Source of the DNA: Algoriphagus halophilus
GTDB taxonomy: Bacteria > Bacteroidota > Bacteroidia > Cytophagales > Cyclobacteriaceae
Assembly: GCF_900129785.1 (NCBI RefSeq)
Contig: NZ_FSRC01000002.1
Span: forward strand, 744,001-808,000
Reading direction: 5' to 3'
Length of the DNA: 64,000 nucleotides
Position numbers and translations under genes: made by a program. A model generated the notes under the pieces. The model searched no databases. It was not told the DNA's origin and worked only from the letters and a program-made list of their open reading frames with translations. Positions 54,231 to 63,963 of this stretch are shown one piece after another. Within the stretch, counting starts at the first letter, position 1. Every line of letters starts with the position of its first letter.

Positions 54231-55481
54231 TTAAATCTGCTTTTTGAGAACTATGCGAAATACCATATCCTCGTACTTGGTCAAGTCCAACCCTTCATAC
54301 CTACGGATCTCAAATTCAATTTCTTTTCCCTCTTCTGATCTCAAAAGTTTAATGACATCTGACAATTCCCAGATAAAAGCGGGAATCTTGTTGATGGACA
54401 AAATTTCGTCAAACTCTTCAATCCCAGCCTTGCTGGCAGGAGAGTTGACCCGTACTTGCCCCACATAAATCCGATTTTCCTCATTAGGAACTTTCTTGAC
54501 AGAAATGCCACTCATATCGTATTCAAATGGAGCGTAATATTTTTCACCTCTCCGAATCAGCAATCTGTTTCTAGGGTAATCAATGATCAATTTCATCCTT
54601 CCCAAGACTTCAGAACCTAAACTACCTTGCCTCCCTGATTCTTTAATCACATAGCTATAAGGCGTCTCGTTCGGATAGGAGGTGAGGACATCCTGCAATC
54701 TAAAACCTTGTATATTGAGGGCTTTTACTCTGCCAATAAACCCTTCCAGAACCCCTCCCAAACTTTGCCCCAATTCAGATTCTATAAACAGTTCTGGTAA
54801 AATGATGTCATCGGAAGTTTCCTTGTTCAATAACAAGCCATGGTTTGCACCAGTATCAATCAATAGTTTGGGGTTAAGGATACTTCCATCCTGTTGTCTT
54901 ACTTTTGCCTCAATATAGGGTTTACTATTCTCTACAATCATCTCCAGCTTTTTATAAAAGATCGGCCGCCATTTCACAGCATCATTTTCATAAAAAGTGA
55001 TCAGTTCCTTGTCATAATCGATTTTGACAGGATTGTATTTAAAGAATTCATAACCAATAATTCCGTATACCGGAACCCCAATCACAGTCTCCAACTCTAA
55101 AAAATCCTCCTCCAGAACCAATAAATTTTGATACGTCCCCTCAATAGGCCCTAAATCAAACGTGTTGGTAGGAGAAACGAAAGCAGACAGACTCGCTGAA
55201 CCATCCGCTCCAATCAGATCAAGTTGGCGGGAATAATCCAATTCCATAGCATCTCCTAGGTCTTTACTAAACAAAATATTGGAGCGAACCCCAGTATCCA
55301 CTAGAAAATTAATCGGGTAATTTCCATTGATGGAAACTGGAATAATGATCAAACTATTGGAAGCGTAAAAAGGAAGTTGAACTTTATGTTGCTCCTCCTT
55401 CATATAGAATCCAGGAAGTTGAGCATAAAGAGGCACCGAAGTAATCCAAATGAAAAGAAATAAGGCAATCCTTGCACACAT
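54231..55481 (-). CDS. Secreted aspartyl protease-like protein with two DTG motifs and a PDZ domain
   Basis: A 416-residue protein. The start at 55481 (MCARIALFLFIWITSVPLYA) forms a signal peptide; an upstream start adds 56 improbable residues. Two retropepsin-like repeats carry the aspartic motifs VDTGVRSNILF (62-64) and IDTGANHGLLL (209-211). Residues about 320-410 are a PDZ domain (VRVNSPASKAGIEEFDEIL). Together this gives a single-chain pseudo-symmetric aspartic protease in the periplasm; the substrate is unknown. Confidence 0.83.
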   Translation of the reverse strand: MCARIALFLFIWITSVPLYAQLPGFYMKEEQHKVQLPFYASNSLIIIPVSINGNYPINFLVDTGVRSNILFSKDLGDAMELDYSRQLDLIGADGSASLSAFVSPTNTFDLGPIEGTYQNLLVLEEDFLELETVIGVPVYGIIGYEFFKYNPVKIDYDKELITFYENDAVKWRPIFYKKLEMIVENSKPYIEAKVRQQDGSILNPKLLIDTGANHGLLLNKETSDDIILPELFIESELGQSLGGVLEGFIGRVKALNIQGFRLQDVLTSYPNETPYSYVIKESGRQGSLGSEVLGRMKLIIDYPRNRLLIRRGEKYYAPFEYDMSGISVKKVPNEENRIYVGQVRVNSPASKAGIEEFDEILSINKIPAFIWELSDVIKLLRSEEGKEIEFEIRRYEGLDLTKYEDMVFRIVLKKQI

Positions 55482-55692
55482 ATTTACTGAAAAGTTCGGG
55501 TGATTGATATAAGATAAATCTTTTTGTAAAATTTTCAGCATATAATTCTCTAAACCCTGAGGCTTACCATATGTTTTACGCAATAGTTTCTCTTTTGTTA
55601 AATTAGAATAAAACCAAATTAGCATAGAAAAGGATGGGATTCTTGCCAAAATTTCAAGAATACTCCATCTTTAATTTTTAGCAACCCGAGAT

Positions 55693-56166
55693 ATGGCTGA
55701 TAAAGCACTTATAGAGAAAGCAAAAAAGATTTTTGAAAACTTCCTCACCAAACAAGGAAGCAGAAAGACCCCAGAACGATTTTCTGTAATCGATGAGCTG
55801 TATTCCCTTCCAGAAGACGAACATATGGATGTGGAAGGCCTTTTTCTAAGCATGAGAAATAAAGGGTATACCATCAGTCGGGCGACCATTTACAATACAT
55901 TAGACCTTTTGGTAGAAAGTGGTCTGGCAGTAAAACACCAATTCAAAGATAAAGTTGCCCTTTACGAGCAGGCGCTTACTTATAAGCATCATGATCATCA
56001 TGTATGCAACCAATGCCGAAAAATCCGTGAATTCTCTGATCCTAAAATCAATGAAATCAAAGAATCTATAGGAAAGGAATTCAAGTCTTCCATAAAAAGT
56101 CACTCACTCGTGCTTTATGGGGATTGTCTGATCGAAAATTGTGAAAACAAGATCCCGCTGGTTTAA
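55693..56166 (+). CDS. Fur-family transcriptional regulator
   Basis: A 157-residue metal-dependent repressor. The winged helix has SRATIYNTLDLLVESGL near residues 62-78. Structural zinc cysteines are C105 and C108 (CNQC) with C145 and C150 (GDCLIENC), and a HHDHH cluster precedes. This is consistent with Fur, PerR or Zur; the metal cannot be decided. It converges with the SRPBCC gene, with a 4-bp overlap. Confidence 0.9.
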   Translation: MADKALIEKAKKIFENFLTKQGSRKTPERFSVIDELYSLPEDEHMDVEGLFLSMRNKGYTISRATIYNTLDLLVESGLAVKHQFKDKVALYEQALTYKHHDHHVCNQCRKIREFSDPKINEIKESIGKEFKSSIKSHSLVLYGDCLIENCENKIPLV

Positions 56167-56606
56167 CCTTCTTTCTTGAAGACTTTCTTATATATAGGTA
56201 TTCGATAAGCAAATTGAAGAATCATGGCAGGATATAAAAGCCATGTCAGGAGCTTAAATGGGGCCTGATAACTTATTTCGTCTTGGATAATACTCCCTTT
56301 ACTAGTGCCAATAATTCGATGTTTATGTTTCCAGGATTTTAGGAAAAAGGGCAACTCGATCCCCTCATCAACAAAATAAAATTCCTCCTCGGTAGTTTGG
56401 TCTTCCGTAATCTTACTTACCCATTTTTGTCTGAAGAAAATAAAGTTCAATTCTAAGGAAACAATATCTCCTTTCTCAGAGCCATCAAACCTGATCAGTT
56501 TCACCGGAGGAAAGGGTGGACTTAGTTTTTTAAAAAGGGATGCCTGAAATCCTTCCTTTACAGAAAGGTAATCCTGCTCCACATTCGTTTTAATTTTGAT
56601 ATCCAT
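56163..56606 (-). CDS. SRPBCC-fold ligand-binding protein
   Basis: A 147-residue protein resembling the START/SRPBCC family (LELNFIFFRQKWVSKI, EISYQAPFKLLTWLLYPA). The C-terminal hydrophobic part could associate with the membrane. The ligand and partner are unknown. It lies 9 bp after the oxidase subunit III gene, so the two are likely cotranscribed. Confidence 0.7.
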   Translation of the reverse strand: MDIKIKTNVEQDYLSVKEGFQASLFKKLSPPFPPVKLIRFDGSEKGDIVSLELNFIFFRQKWVSKITEDQTTEEEFYFVDEGIELPFFLKSWKHKHRIIGTSKGSIIQDEISYQAPFKLLTWLLYPAMILQFAYRIPIYKKVFKKEG

Positions 56607-56615
56607 GCGAATCGA

Positions 56616-57230
56616 CTAGAAACTGAGAACAAATAAGAAGAATAAAACCAACCAAATGGCATCCATGTAATGCCAGTAAAAAGTAAATAGCCTAATCCTC
56701 ATTTTCTCGAAGGGATTGGTCAGCATTACGAGATTTTTAATCTGATCTCGTTGGTATTTTCTTAATTGAACCCACATAATAAGGGCAAATACCATTGCTC
56801 CCAGTAAATGGAAAATATGGATGCCAGACAATACGTATAGGAAACTACCACTGGGAATGCCAGTGAAACTGATCCCCATATTGCTGAGTTCCATCCATCC
56901 AATCAATTGGAAACAGGTAAAGGAAATCCCCAACAAAATAGTATTTCGCAAGGATGCCTGAAGCTTATCGGTATTTTCTTCTTGATAATGCAATCTCATT
57001 TGGGTAGCTGTGTAACCACTCAAAATCAGCAGCATGGTAGAAATCAGGAAAGCGATCGGAACACGATGGTTTAATCCTTCCAATTGCCTTAACCCAGAAA
57101 AAAGAAAAGCGACCACCAAAAAAAGAAAAATCAGACCGCTCCCTAGCATTCCTAAGTATAGGAGTGTTTCATATGGATGTAGGCTTTCCAGCTTTTGAAA
57201 CCAAGTTTTAGATTCTTTTGTATTGCCCAT
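56616..57230 (-). CDS. Heme-copper oxidase subunit III
   Basis: A 204-residue membrane protein with five hydrophobic segments and the family motifs HLLGAMVFALIMW and FYWHYMDAIWLVLF. It would support the oxidase core at the inner membrane. No subunits I or II are near, so its partner genes are elsewhere. Followed by the SRPBCC gene. Confidence 0.85.
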   Translation of the reverse strand: MGNTKESKTWFQKLESLHPYETLLYLGMLGSGLIFLFLVVAFLFSGLRQLEGLNHRVPIAFLISTMLLILSGYTATQMRLHYQEENTDKLQASLRNTILLGISFTCFQLIGWMELSNMGISFTGIPSGSFLYVLSGIHIFHLLGAMVFALIMWVQLRKYQRDQIKNLVMLTNPFEKMRIRLFTFYWHYMDAIWLVLFFLFVLSF

Positions 57231-57316
57231 ATTTGATAAACATTTTATCTATCCTTAGGTTCAGAGTTTTCTAAATCAACTCAATTTAGCTCTATTGACG
57301 ATCAAATGCGTTAAAT

Positions 57317-60300
57317 TTGATCTCCAAACCTTACTATACAAACTACGCTACTATTTTGGATCGACAGGCATTTCTCTCCATCTACCAATCAGACCCGATT
57401 TTTCAAACACTTTCTCATGAATTAAATAAGAAAGAAAAATTCCTCTTGCAATTGAAAGGTCTTTCTGGAAGTCTTGATATGGTGCTTTTTGCAAGCTACT
57501 ATCGCCAACATGGTGGTTTTCACTTAATCATCGCAACGGATAAAGAACAAGCTGCCTACCTCAATTCAGACCTTCAAAATCTGTTGAACACGGAAGATCA
57601 TATGATTTTTCCCTCGAGCTTCAAGCGAGCTTACCAATACGAGGAAGTAGACAATGCCAATGTATTATTACGGTCTGAAATCCTAAACCTTATACTGGAT
57701 GCCAAGACCGATTCCAGGATTATTATCACCTATCCAGAAGCGCTTTATGAACGGGTCATCAATAAAAGATCTTTGAAAGAAAATACGTTTACAGCTTCTG
57801 TTGGAGAATCTGTGGATATGGAATTCGTTTCCGAAGTTTTGACCAGCTATGATTTCGAAAAAATCGATTTTGTCTATGAACCTGGTCAATTTGCCATAAG
57901 AGGTGGAATTTTGGATGTGTTTTCTTTTTCAAATGAACACCCCTACCGTCTTGAACTTTTTGGAAAAGAAATTGAAAGTATTCGAACATTTGATCCGGAA
58001 AGCCAACTTTCCATTGCCAATGTGGATGAAATTTCACTGATTCCGAATGTTCAAACAAAACTACTCCAGGAAGTTCGCCAGTCATTTTTGAGCTTTCTAC
58101 CTGAAAATTGCAAAATTTGGTATAAGGACTATCAGCTCAACCTTGATGTGATGGATGAGTGTTTCCATAAAGCTGAACAGGCTTTTGATACCATTGCTAA
58201 TCAAACTCAGACTGACAAGCTTATGCTGAAGCCTTCGGATCTTTTTGATAAGGGAAAGGATTTTCAAGCATTGGCAACCAATCATTCTCAAATTGAATTT
58301 GGGAAGCAATTTTACCTTCGGGGAGGCAAAGAAATCAAATGGGACAGTCAGCCCCAACCTTCATTTAATAAGAATTTTGACTTATTGGTAAGTAATCTTT
58401 CTGAGAATGAGAAAAAAGGATTTACCAATATCCTGACTGCGGAAAATGAAAAACAGATAGAGCGTCTCCTGGGAATTTTCAGAGAATTGGATCCTACCCT
58501 TCAGGTGCAAAGTATGCTGCTGGGATTAAGAGAAGGATTCGAAGATCGAATTCTTAAGCTGGTTTGCTACACGGATCATCAGCTGTTCGAACGTTTCCAC
58601 CGATACAAAACCAAAAACAAAGCCAGCAAATCCAAAGCCTTAACTATCAAAGAACTAAAGGCGCTACATCCCGGAGACTACATTGTGCATGTGGATTATG
58701 GCGTCGGCCGATTTGCAGGGTTGGAAAAGGTGGATGTGAATGGAAAACTTCAAGAGGCGGTAAGGTTGGTCTTCCGTGATGATGATTTGCTGTATGTAAA
58801 TATTCACTCACTCCACAAAATCTCAAAATATTCCGGGCAAGAAGGCACCATGCCTTCCATGTCAAAATTAGGTTCTCCAGAGTGGGACAACAAAAAGAAA
58901 AAGGTAAAGCGGCAGGTCAAAGACATAGCCAAAGATTTGATCTCCTTGTACGCAAAAAGAAGATCTGCCCCCGGTTTTGCATTCAGTAGGGATTCCGTAC
59001 TGCAGGTGGAGTTGGAGTCTTCGTTCATCTATGAAGATACACCGGATCAGGCAATGTCTACGGCAGATGTGAAAGCCGATATGGAAAAATCCTATCCGAT
59101 GGATCGTTTGGTTTGTGGAGATGTGGGTTTTGGCAAGACAGAAGTGGCCATACGTGCTGCATTCAAAGCAGTCAACGATCGAAAGCAAGTGGCTGTCTTG
59201 GTTCCCACCACGATTTTGGCCATGCAACATTACCAGACTTTTTGTGAACGATTGGAAAACCTACCGGTAAAAGTGGAGTATATCAACCGATTCCGTACCG
59301 CCAAACAAGTCAAAGAGATTGTTAATCAGGTGAAAACAGGGGAAATAGACATTCTGGTCGGAACCCATAAAATCGTCAATAAAGACATCGTTTTCAAAGA
59401 TTTAGGCTTGTTGATCATAGATGAGGAGCAAAAATTTGGAGTAAAAGTAAAAGACCAACTGAAAAACCTACGGGTCAATGTGGATGTATTGACATTGACA
59501 GCTACTCCAATTCCAAGGACCCTACATTTTTCACTGATGGGTGCCCGTGATTTGTCGGTCATTGCCACACCACCTCCAAATAGGCAACCCGTAACTACTG
59601 AAGTCGCGACTTTTCAAGAAGAAACCATCAGAGATGCTGTAGCCTATGAATTAAGAAGAGGTGGACAAGTATTTTTCGTTCACAATCGGGTAGGAGAAAT
59701 TGATAGCATTGCCAATTTGATCATGAAACTGGTTCCTGATGCCCGAGTTGTTGGTGCCCATGGTCAGATGGATGGTAAAAAGCTCGAAAAAATCATGGTG
59801 GACTTTATCAATCATGAATACGATGTGCTCGTTTCTACCAACATCATAGAATCAGGATTGGATATTCCCAATGCCAACACAATCATCATTAACCGAGCTC
59901 ATATGTTTGGTTTGAGTGATTTGCACCAAATGAGAGGAAGAGTAGGAAGAAGCAATAAAAAAGCCTTTTGCTATTTATTAACCCAACCAATGTCTGGCCT
60001 TACCCCTGAAGCAAGAAAAAGACTACAAACATTGGAGGAATTTTCTGATTTGGGAGATGGATTCAAAGTGGCTATGAAAGATCTCGATATCAGAGGTGCT
60101 GGAAACCTATTGGGAGCAGAACAAAGTGGATTTATTACTGATCTTGGATTTGAAATGTATCATAAAATACTGGATGAAGCAGTGCAGGAACTGAAGGAAA
60201 ATGAGTTTGCTGCCCTATTCGAAGTAGATCTGAAAGAGAAAGTGAAAGTCTTGGTACAGGATTGTACCATTGAAACAGATTTGGAACTATTGATCCCAGA

Positions 60301-60709
60301 AGAATATGTAACCAATATTTCAGAAAGATTGGGACTCTATTCCAAACTGGATACCATTAAAAATGAAGAAGAACTGGGCAAATTCTCAGCGATGCTAGTT
60401 GATCGGTTTGGTCCATTGCCTGATTCGGTCAAGGATTTAATGGAAACGGTACGATTGAGATGGATGGCAGAAAAATTGGGAATTGAGAAACTAAATTTGA
60501 AAGGAAAGCAAATGAAATGCTACCTACTTCCTTCTACCAGAGATGATTTCTATTCCTCTGAGGTATTTGGGAAGATTATGAAATTTGTTCAGTTACATGC
60601 GAAGCAAAGTAAAATAAAGGAGTATAAAAATCGTTTGATTTTAACAGTGTCAGAAATTCCAACAATCTCAAAGGCACAAAGTGCTCTTAAAGAGATGTCT
60701 GAAGTCTAA
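57317..60709 (+). CDS. mfd: Transcription-repair coupling factor
   Basis: A 1130-residue Mfd that removes stalled RNA polymerase and recruits the UvrABC machinery. The N-terminal UvrB-homology region is present (FAIRGGILDVFSF), followed by an RNA polymerase interaction domain (CarD-like; LHPGDYIVHVDYGVGRFAG), the DEAD-type motor (VCGDVGFGKTEVAIRAAF, IIDEEQKFGV), helicase C (QMRGRVGRS) and a TRCF C-terminal domain. Only TTG at 57317 works as a start because a TGA lies in frame just upstream. Confidence 0.96.
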   Translation: MISKPYYTNYATILDRQAFLSIYQSDPIFQTLSHELNKKEKFLLQLKGLSGSLDMVLFASYYRQHGGFHLIIATDKEQAAYLNSDLQNLLNTEDHMIFPSSFKRAYQYEEVDNANVLLRSEILNLILDAKTDSRIIITYPEALYERVINKRSLKENTFTASVGESVDMEFVSEVLTSYDFEKIDFVYEPGQFAIRGGILDVFSFSNEHPYRLELFGKEIESIRTFDPESQLSIANVDEISLIPNVQTKLLQEVRQSFLSFLPENCKIWYKDYQLNLDVMDECFHKAEQAFDTIANQTQTDKLMLKPSDLFDKGKDFQALATNHSQIEFGKQFYLRGGKEIKWDSQPQPSFNKNFDLLVSNLSENEKKGFTNILTAENEKQIERLLGIFRELDPTLQVQSMLLGLREGFEDRILKLVCYTDHQLFERFHRYKTKNKASKSKALTIKELKALHPGDYIVHVDYGVGRFAGLEKVDVNGKLQEAVRLVFRDDDLLYVNIHSLHKISKYSGQEGTMPSMSKLGSPEWDNKKKKVKRQVKDIAKDLISLYAKRRSAPGFAFSRDSVLQVELESSFIYEDTPDQAMSTADVKADMEKSYPMDRLVCGDVGFGKTEVAIRAAFKAVNDRKQVAVLVPTTILAMQHYQTFCERLENLPVKVEYINRFRTAKQVKEIVNQVKTGEIDILVGTHKIVNKDIVFKDLGLLIIDEEQKFGVKVKDQLKNLRVNVDVLTLTATPIPRTLHFSLMGARDLSVIATPPPNRQPVTTEVATFQEETIRDAVAYELRRGGQVFFVHNRVGEIDSIANLIMKLVPDARVVGAHGQMDGKKLEKIMVDFINHEYDVLVSTNIIESGLDIPNANTIIINRAHMFGLSDLHQMRGRVGRSNKKAFCYLLTQPMSGLTPEARKRLQTLEEFSDLGDGFKVAMKDLDIRGAGNLLGAEQSGFITDLGFEMYHKILDEAVQELKENEFAALFEVDLKEKVKVLVQDCTIETDLELLIPEEYVTNISERLGLYSKLDTIKNEEELGKFSAMLVDRFGPLPDSVKDLMETVRLRWMAEKLGIEKLNLKGKQMKCYLLPSTRDDFYSSEVFGKIMKFVQLHAKQSKIKEYKNRLILTVSEIPTISKAQSALKEMSEV

Positions 60710-60886
60710 TTTTCGTAAAATTTAACTGGCATAAATATTGTTGTTTTCCATACCTAATTTGTAGAATACTTGAAAATTTGCATAATAAGCACCTTTTCTT
60801 AAACTTGCGTTCTAGAAATTTGATTGGAAGTAGTCTGTAATGCTTCTATATTTACAAACTGATCAAGACCTTAAATAGATATACAT

Positions 60887-62110
60887 ATGCGTCTGAGTAA
60901 CAAATCATGGGGAATGTGGACAGCTGCCTTGGCTATTGTAGCAGGCTCTGTTTTAACCTCTTGTAACAAAACTCCAGGTTATGGTAGAAGAACTGCCAAC
61001 AACCCAGGCAAAAAAAGTGCGACGACAGGAGCTGAGTTCAGTTTTGATGAAAACGACTCTACTAACTTCTTTGTGGCAAAAAATGCAGAACAAATCCCTG
61101 GTCCTAACTTGAAATTCATCCAAGGAGGTCGGGCTGTTTTGGGTTCTCAAGAGGAAGATGTGATGGCATTCCGAGACAATCAGGAAAGAACCGTGACGAT
61201 TTCCAATTTCTACATGGATGAAACTGAAATCACGAATAATGATTACCGTGAATTTCTTTTCGACATGAAGAAAAAGGTAAGCGCTGATTCTCTTTTGAAG
61301 TTAGAACCATCAGAAAATGTTTGGTCTGGCGCTATGTCATTCAATGACTTGTACCAATCCTACTATTTCAGATTCCCAGGGTTTAATTTCTACCCGGTTG
61401 CTGGTGTATCTTGGACTCAGGCTAATGTATATTCTAAGTGGAGAACTGAGTATGTACAGGAGTTGATTAGAAAAGAAAGAGAAATTGATTCTACTTTCAC
61501 CAAAAATCAACTGATTGAGCGTGGAGTAGCCATGGCTGATTTCAGACTTCCAAATGAAGGTGAGTGGGAATATGCCGCCAAAGCAATGATCGGTACTCAG
61601 TATTTAGACGAAAATCAGGAATATGGTAGAATCTATCCTTGGGATGGTCGTGGAGTGAGAAACCCATACAACGTAAAGAGAAAAGGAAAGCAAGGTGATT
61701 TCTTGGCAAACTTTAAAAGAGGTCGTGGTGACTATGCAGGTATTGCAGGTAACCAAAGAAATGACGGTGAAATCCTTCCTACCAACGTGTATGATATGGC
61801 TCCCAACGATTTTGGATTGTATCACATGGCTGGAAACATGAACGAATGGGTATATGATATCTACAGACCTCTTTCTTATCAAGATTTTGATGACTTAAAC
61901 CCTTTGAGAAAAGATGGCGTTTATGATGAAATCGATAACTACGAAACTTCTATGCTAAGCGATGAGTTTAGAGTTTACAAAGGTGGATCTTGGAAAGATG
62001 TAGCTTATTGGCTAGCTCCAGGTACTCGTAGATTTATGCACCAGGATTCTGCAACTAACTCTATTGGTTTCAGATGTGCAATGATCTCAATCGGAGAAAA
62101 AGGAAAATAA
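60887..62110 (+). CDS. gldJ: Gliding motility lipoprotein GldJ-like
   Basis: A 407-residue SUMF1/FGE-fold lipoprotein. The lipobox cysteine is C26 (SVLTSCNK). The body has the shared pattern (FYMDETEITNNDYREFL, PVAGVSWTQANVYSKWR, FRLPNEGEWEYAAKA, PPNDFGLYxMAGN-like APNDFGLYHMAGNMNEWVYD, VYKGGSWKDVAYWLAPG). It fits GldJ better than GldK. GldJ is needed for gliding and the type IX secretion system. It is shorter than the 560-residue Flavobacterium protein. It lies 177 bp after mfd and has its own terminator. Confidence 0.88.
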   Translation: MRLSNKSWGMWTAALAIVAGSVLTSCNKTPGYGRRTANNPGKKSATTGAEFSFDENDSTNFFVAKNAEQIPGPNLKFIQGGRAVLGSQEEDVMAFRDNQERTVTISNFYMDETEITNNDYREFLFDMKKKVSADSLLKLEPSENVWSGAMSFNDLYQSYYFRFPGFNFYPVAGVSWTQANVYSKWRTEYVQELIRKEREIDSTFTKNQLIERGVAMADFRLPNEGEWEYAAKAMIGTQYLDENQEYGRIYPWDGRGVRNPYNVKRKGKQGDFLANFKRGRGDYAGIAGNQRNDGEILPTNVYDMAPNDFGLYHMAGNMNEWVYDIYRPLSYQDFDDLNPLRKDGVYDEIDNYETSMLSDEFRVYKGGSWKDVAYWLAPGTRRFMHQDSATNSIGFRCAMISIGEKGK

Positions 62111-62127
62111 TTCTTAATGATAGTTGA

Positions 62128-62164
62128 AGAGCCCCGAGCGAATTTTCGTGTCGGGGCTTTTTTA
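62128..62164 (+). terminator. Terminator after gldJ
   Basis: Stem AGCCCCGA / TCGGGGCT (62130-62137 and 62151-62158) with an inner small hairpin (CGA / TCG), followed by a run of T. Confidence 0.88.
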
Positions 62165-62192
62165 TTTCCAAAGAATCAGGAAATTTTACAGC

Positions 62193-62924
62193 ATGGAAGA
62201 GAATCAAGGAATCCGAATCAATAAATACCTGAGTGAAGTAGGTTTTTGTTCCCGAAGAGAAGGTGATAAGCTTCTCGAAGCAGGGAGGATTACTTTAAAT
62301 GGTAAAATCCCGGAAGTGGGCACTAAAGTAATGCCCAATGATATTGTGAGGGTAGATGGCAAGCCAGTGGGTAAGCCGATTCAAAACCATGTGTATATCG
62401 CATTCAATAAACCCGTAGGGATAGTTTCCACCACCGATACCAAAGGGGAGAAGAATAATATGATAGACTATATTGGGCACCCTCAAAGGATTTTTCCAAT
62501 CGGTAGATTAGACAAGGACAGTGAAGGCTTAATTTTCCTGACCAGTGAAGGAGATATTGTCAATAAAATTCTGCGGTCCAAGAACAACCATGAAAAGGAA
62601 TACATTGTCACTGTGGACAAGCCTATCAACGATCGCTTTATTCAACGCATGAGCTCTGGGATTCCCATTTTGGACACTGTCACTGATCCCTGTAAAGTGG
62701 AACGGATTTCCCGATTCAAATTCAGAATTATCCTCACCCAAGGGCTGAATCGCCAAATCAGAAGAATGTGTGAATATTTGGGATACGAAGTAAAGCAATT
62801 GAAACGCATCCGAATTATGAATGTACACCTGGATATCCCGGTAGGTAAGTGGAGAGACTTAACCGAAAAAGAACTGAAAGAGCTCAACTACCTGGTAGCA
62901 GACAGTTCAAAAACCTTCGATTAA
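62193..62924 (+). CDS. rluF: 23S rRNA pseudouridine synthase (RluF-like)
   Basis: A 243-residue pseudouridine synthase of the RsuA/RluB/E/F group. An S4-like domain is at 5-50 (IRINKYLSEVGFCSRREGD); the catalytic Asp is D107 in GRLDKDSEGLIFLT, and EKEYIVTVDKPI follows. The GRLDKDS pattern and motif order point to RluF, which modifies U2604 of 23S rRNA. The start at 62193 is chosen because an upstream ATG lies before the gldJ terminator stem. Confidence 0.87.
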   Translation: MEENQGIRINKYLSEVGFCSRREGDKLLEAGRITLNGKIPEVGTKVMPNDIVRVDGKPVGKPIQNHVYIAFNKPVGIVSTTDTKGEKNNMIDYIGHPQRIFPIGRLDKDSEGLIFLTSEGDIVNKILRSKNNHEKEYIVTVDKPINDRFIQRMSSGIPILDTVTDPCKVERISRFKFRIILTQGLNRQIRRMCEYLGYEVKQLKRIRIMNVHLDIPVGKWRDLTEKELKELNYLVADSSKTFD

Positions 62925-62927
62925 CTC

Positions 62928-63773
62928 CTATTTTCTCTGATAAACCCGAACATAATCCACTTGATACTCCCTTGGAAAATCTGTAGGAGAAGGATCTCCT
63001 CCGTTAGAGCCAATAGCCAAATTCAGTAAAATATAGTGGGGTTGATGGAACGGGTTAAACCCATCAGGGTTTAAGGTTTTGCTTAGGTCAATTTCATTCA
63101 ATAGAACTTCATCCAGGTAGATTTTGATAGATTCTTCCGTCCAATCCATCTTCCAAATATGGAATTTTTCGGCCCATTGAGGGTCATTTTCTAAAAATTT
63201 AGAAAGTGGGATCTTAGCTTCGTCCCAATTGGCTCTTTTGGTTGCATCCGCCCAAGCAGCATTGGCTAAAATGGTCTGCTCTCCTTTTATCTGATAAAAT
63301 TCCATCACATCAATTTCTCCATTGGCAGGCCAAGGTTTAGTAACTCCAAGGGTCCAAATCGCAGGCCACATTCCTGAAGCTGTATCAATCTTAGCGCGGA
63401 CTTCCAAAATGCCAAATTGAAATTCATACTTGCCTCTCGTATTGATACTAGAAGAAGTATATTCAGCAAATTCCCGTGCTTTTTTCCAATTATCGCTTCC
63501 CGCTTCAAAACCAGGATTAGCTAGCTGTTCTCTTCTCCCTTGGATCAGGAGTATCCCATTTTTCTGGCTAACGTTGGCCTCCTGATACCATTGAAGTTCG
63601 TTATTTCTGACAAATCCCTTTTCAAAATTCCATGTGGAAAGATCAACGGAACCCTCTTCATTAAACTCTTCTTGCCAAACAAGTTGATATCCTGTCGGGA
63701 TTTCCTGAGCAAAGGAAGGTTGCATCATTACAACAACTAAAAAAAAGAAAAGAGATCTGAAAATGATGTTCAT
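62928..63773 (-). CDS. Secreted GH16 family glycoside hydrolase
   Basis: A 281-residue beta-glucanase-like protein with a signal peptide (MNIIFRSLFFFLVVVMMQPS). The catalytic motif ExDxxE is GEIDVMEF with E153, D155 and E158; MWPAIWTLG and LVWQEEFNEEG are other family features. It should cleave laminarin-type beta-1,3-glucan or a related polysaccharide. It converges with rluF with only a 3-bp gap and stands alone, without a SusCD pair. Confidence 0.92.
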   Translation of the reverse strand: MNIIFRSLFFFLVVVMMQPSFAQEIPTGYQLVWQEEFNEEGSVDLSTWNFEKGFVRNNELQWYQEANVSQKNGILLIQGRREQLANPGFEAGSDNWKKAREFAEYTSSSINTRGKYEFQFGILEVRAKIDTASGMWPAIWTLGVTKPWPANGEIDVMEFYQIKGEQTILANAAWADATKRANWDEAKIPLSKFLENDPQWAEKFHIWKMDWTEESIKIYLDEVLLNEIDLSKTLNPDGFNPFHQPHYILLNLAIGSNGGDPSPTDFPREYQVDYVRVYQRK

Positions 63774-63963
63774 AAAAACAAGGTTTGAAAAAGGAAGGTA
63801 CAGCATTTTCGAATTTGTTAAGTCAGAAAATCCTTCAAGCAGTAAGAAATAGTGATTAAAGGCTTAGGGGAAAAACTCGGACAACTCAACATCCAACCAA
63901 TTGAATTTCAAATCATTAATTTAAAACCAACGTATAAAGAGTATAACCAAAACCCAAAATAAT

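Noticed and set aside
62124..62192. Upstream ATG for the RluF gene
   Set aside because: It lies before the gldJ terminator stem and gives a non-conserved extension.
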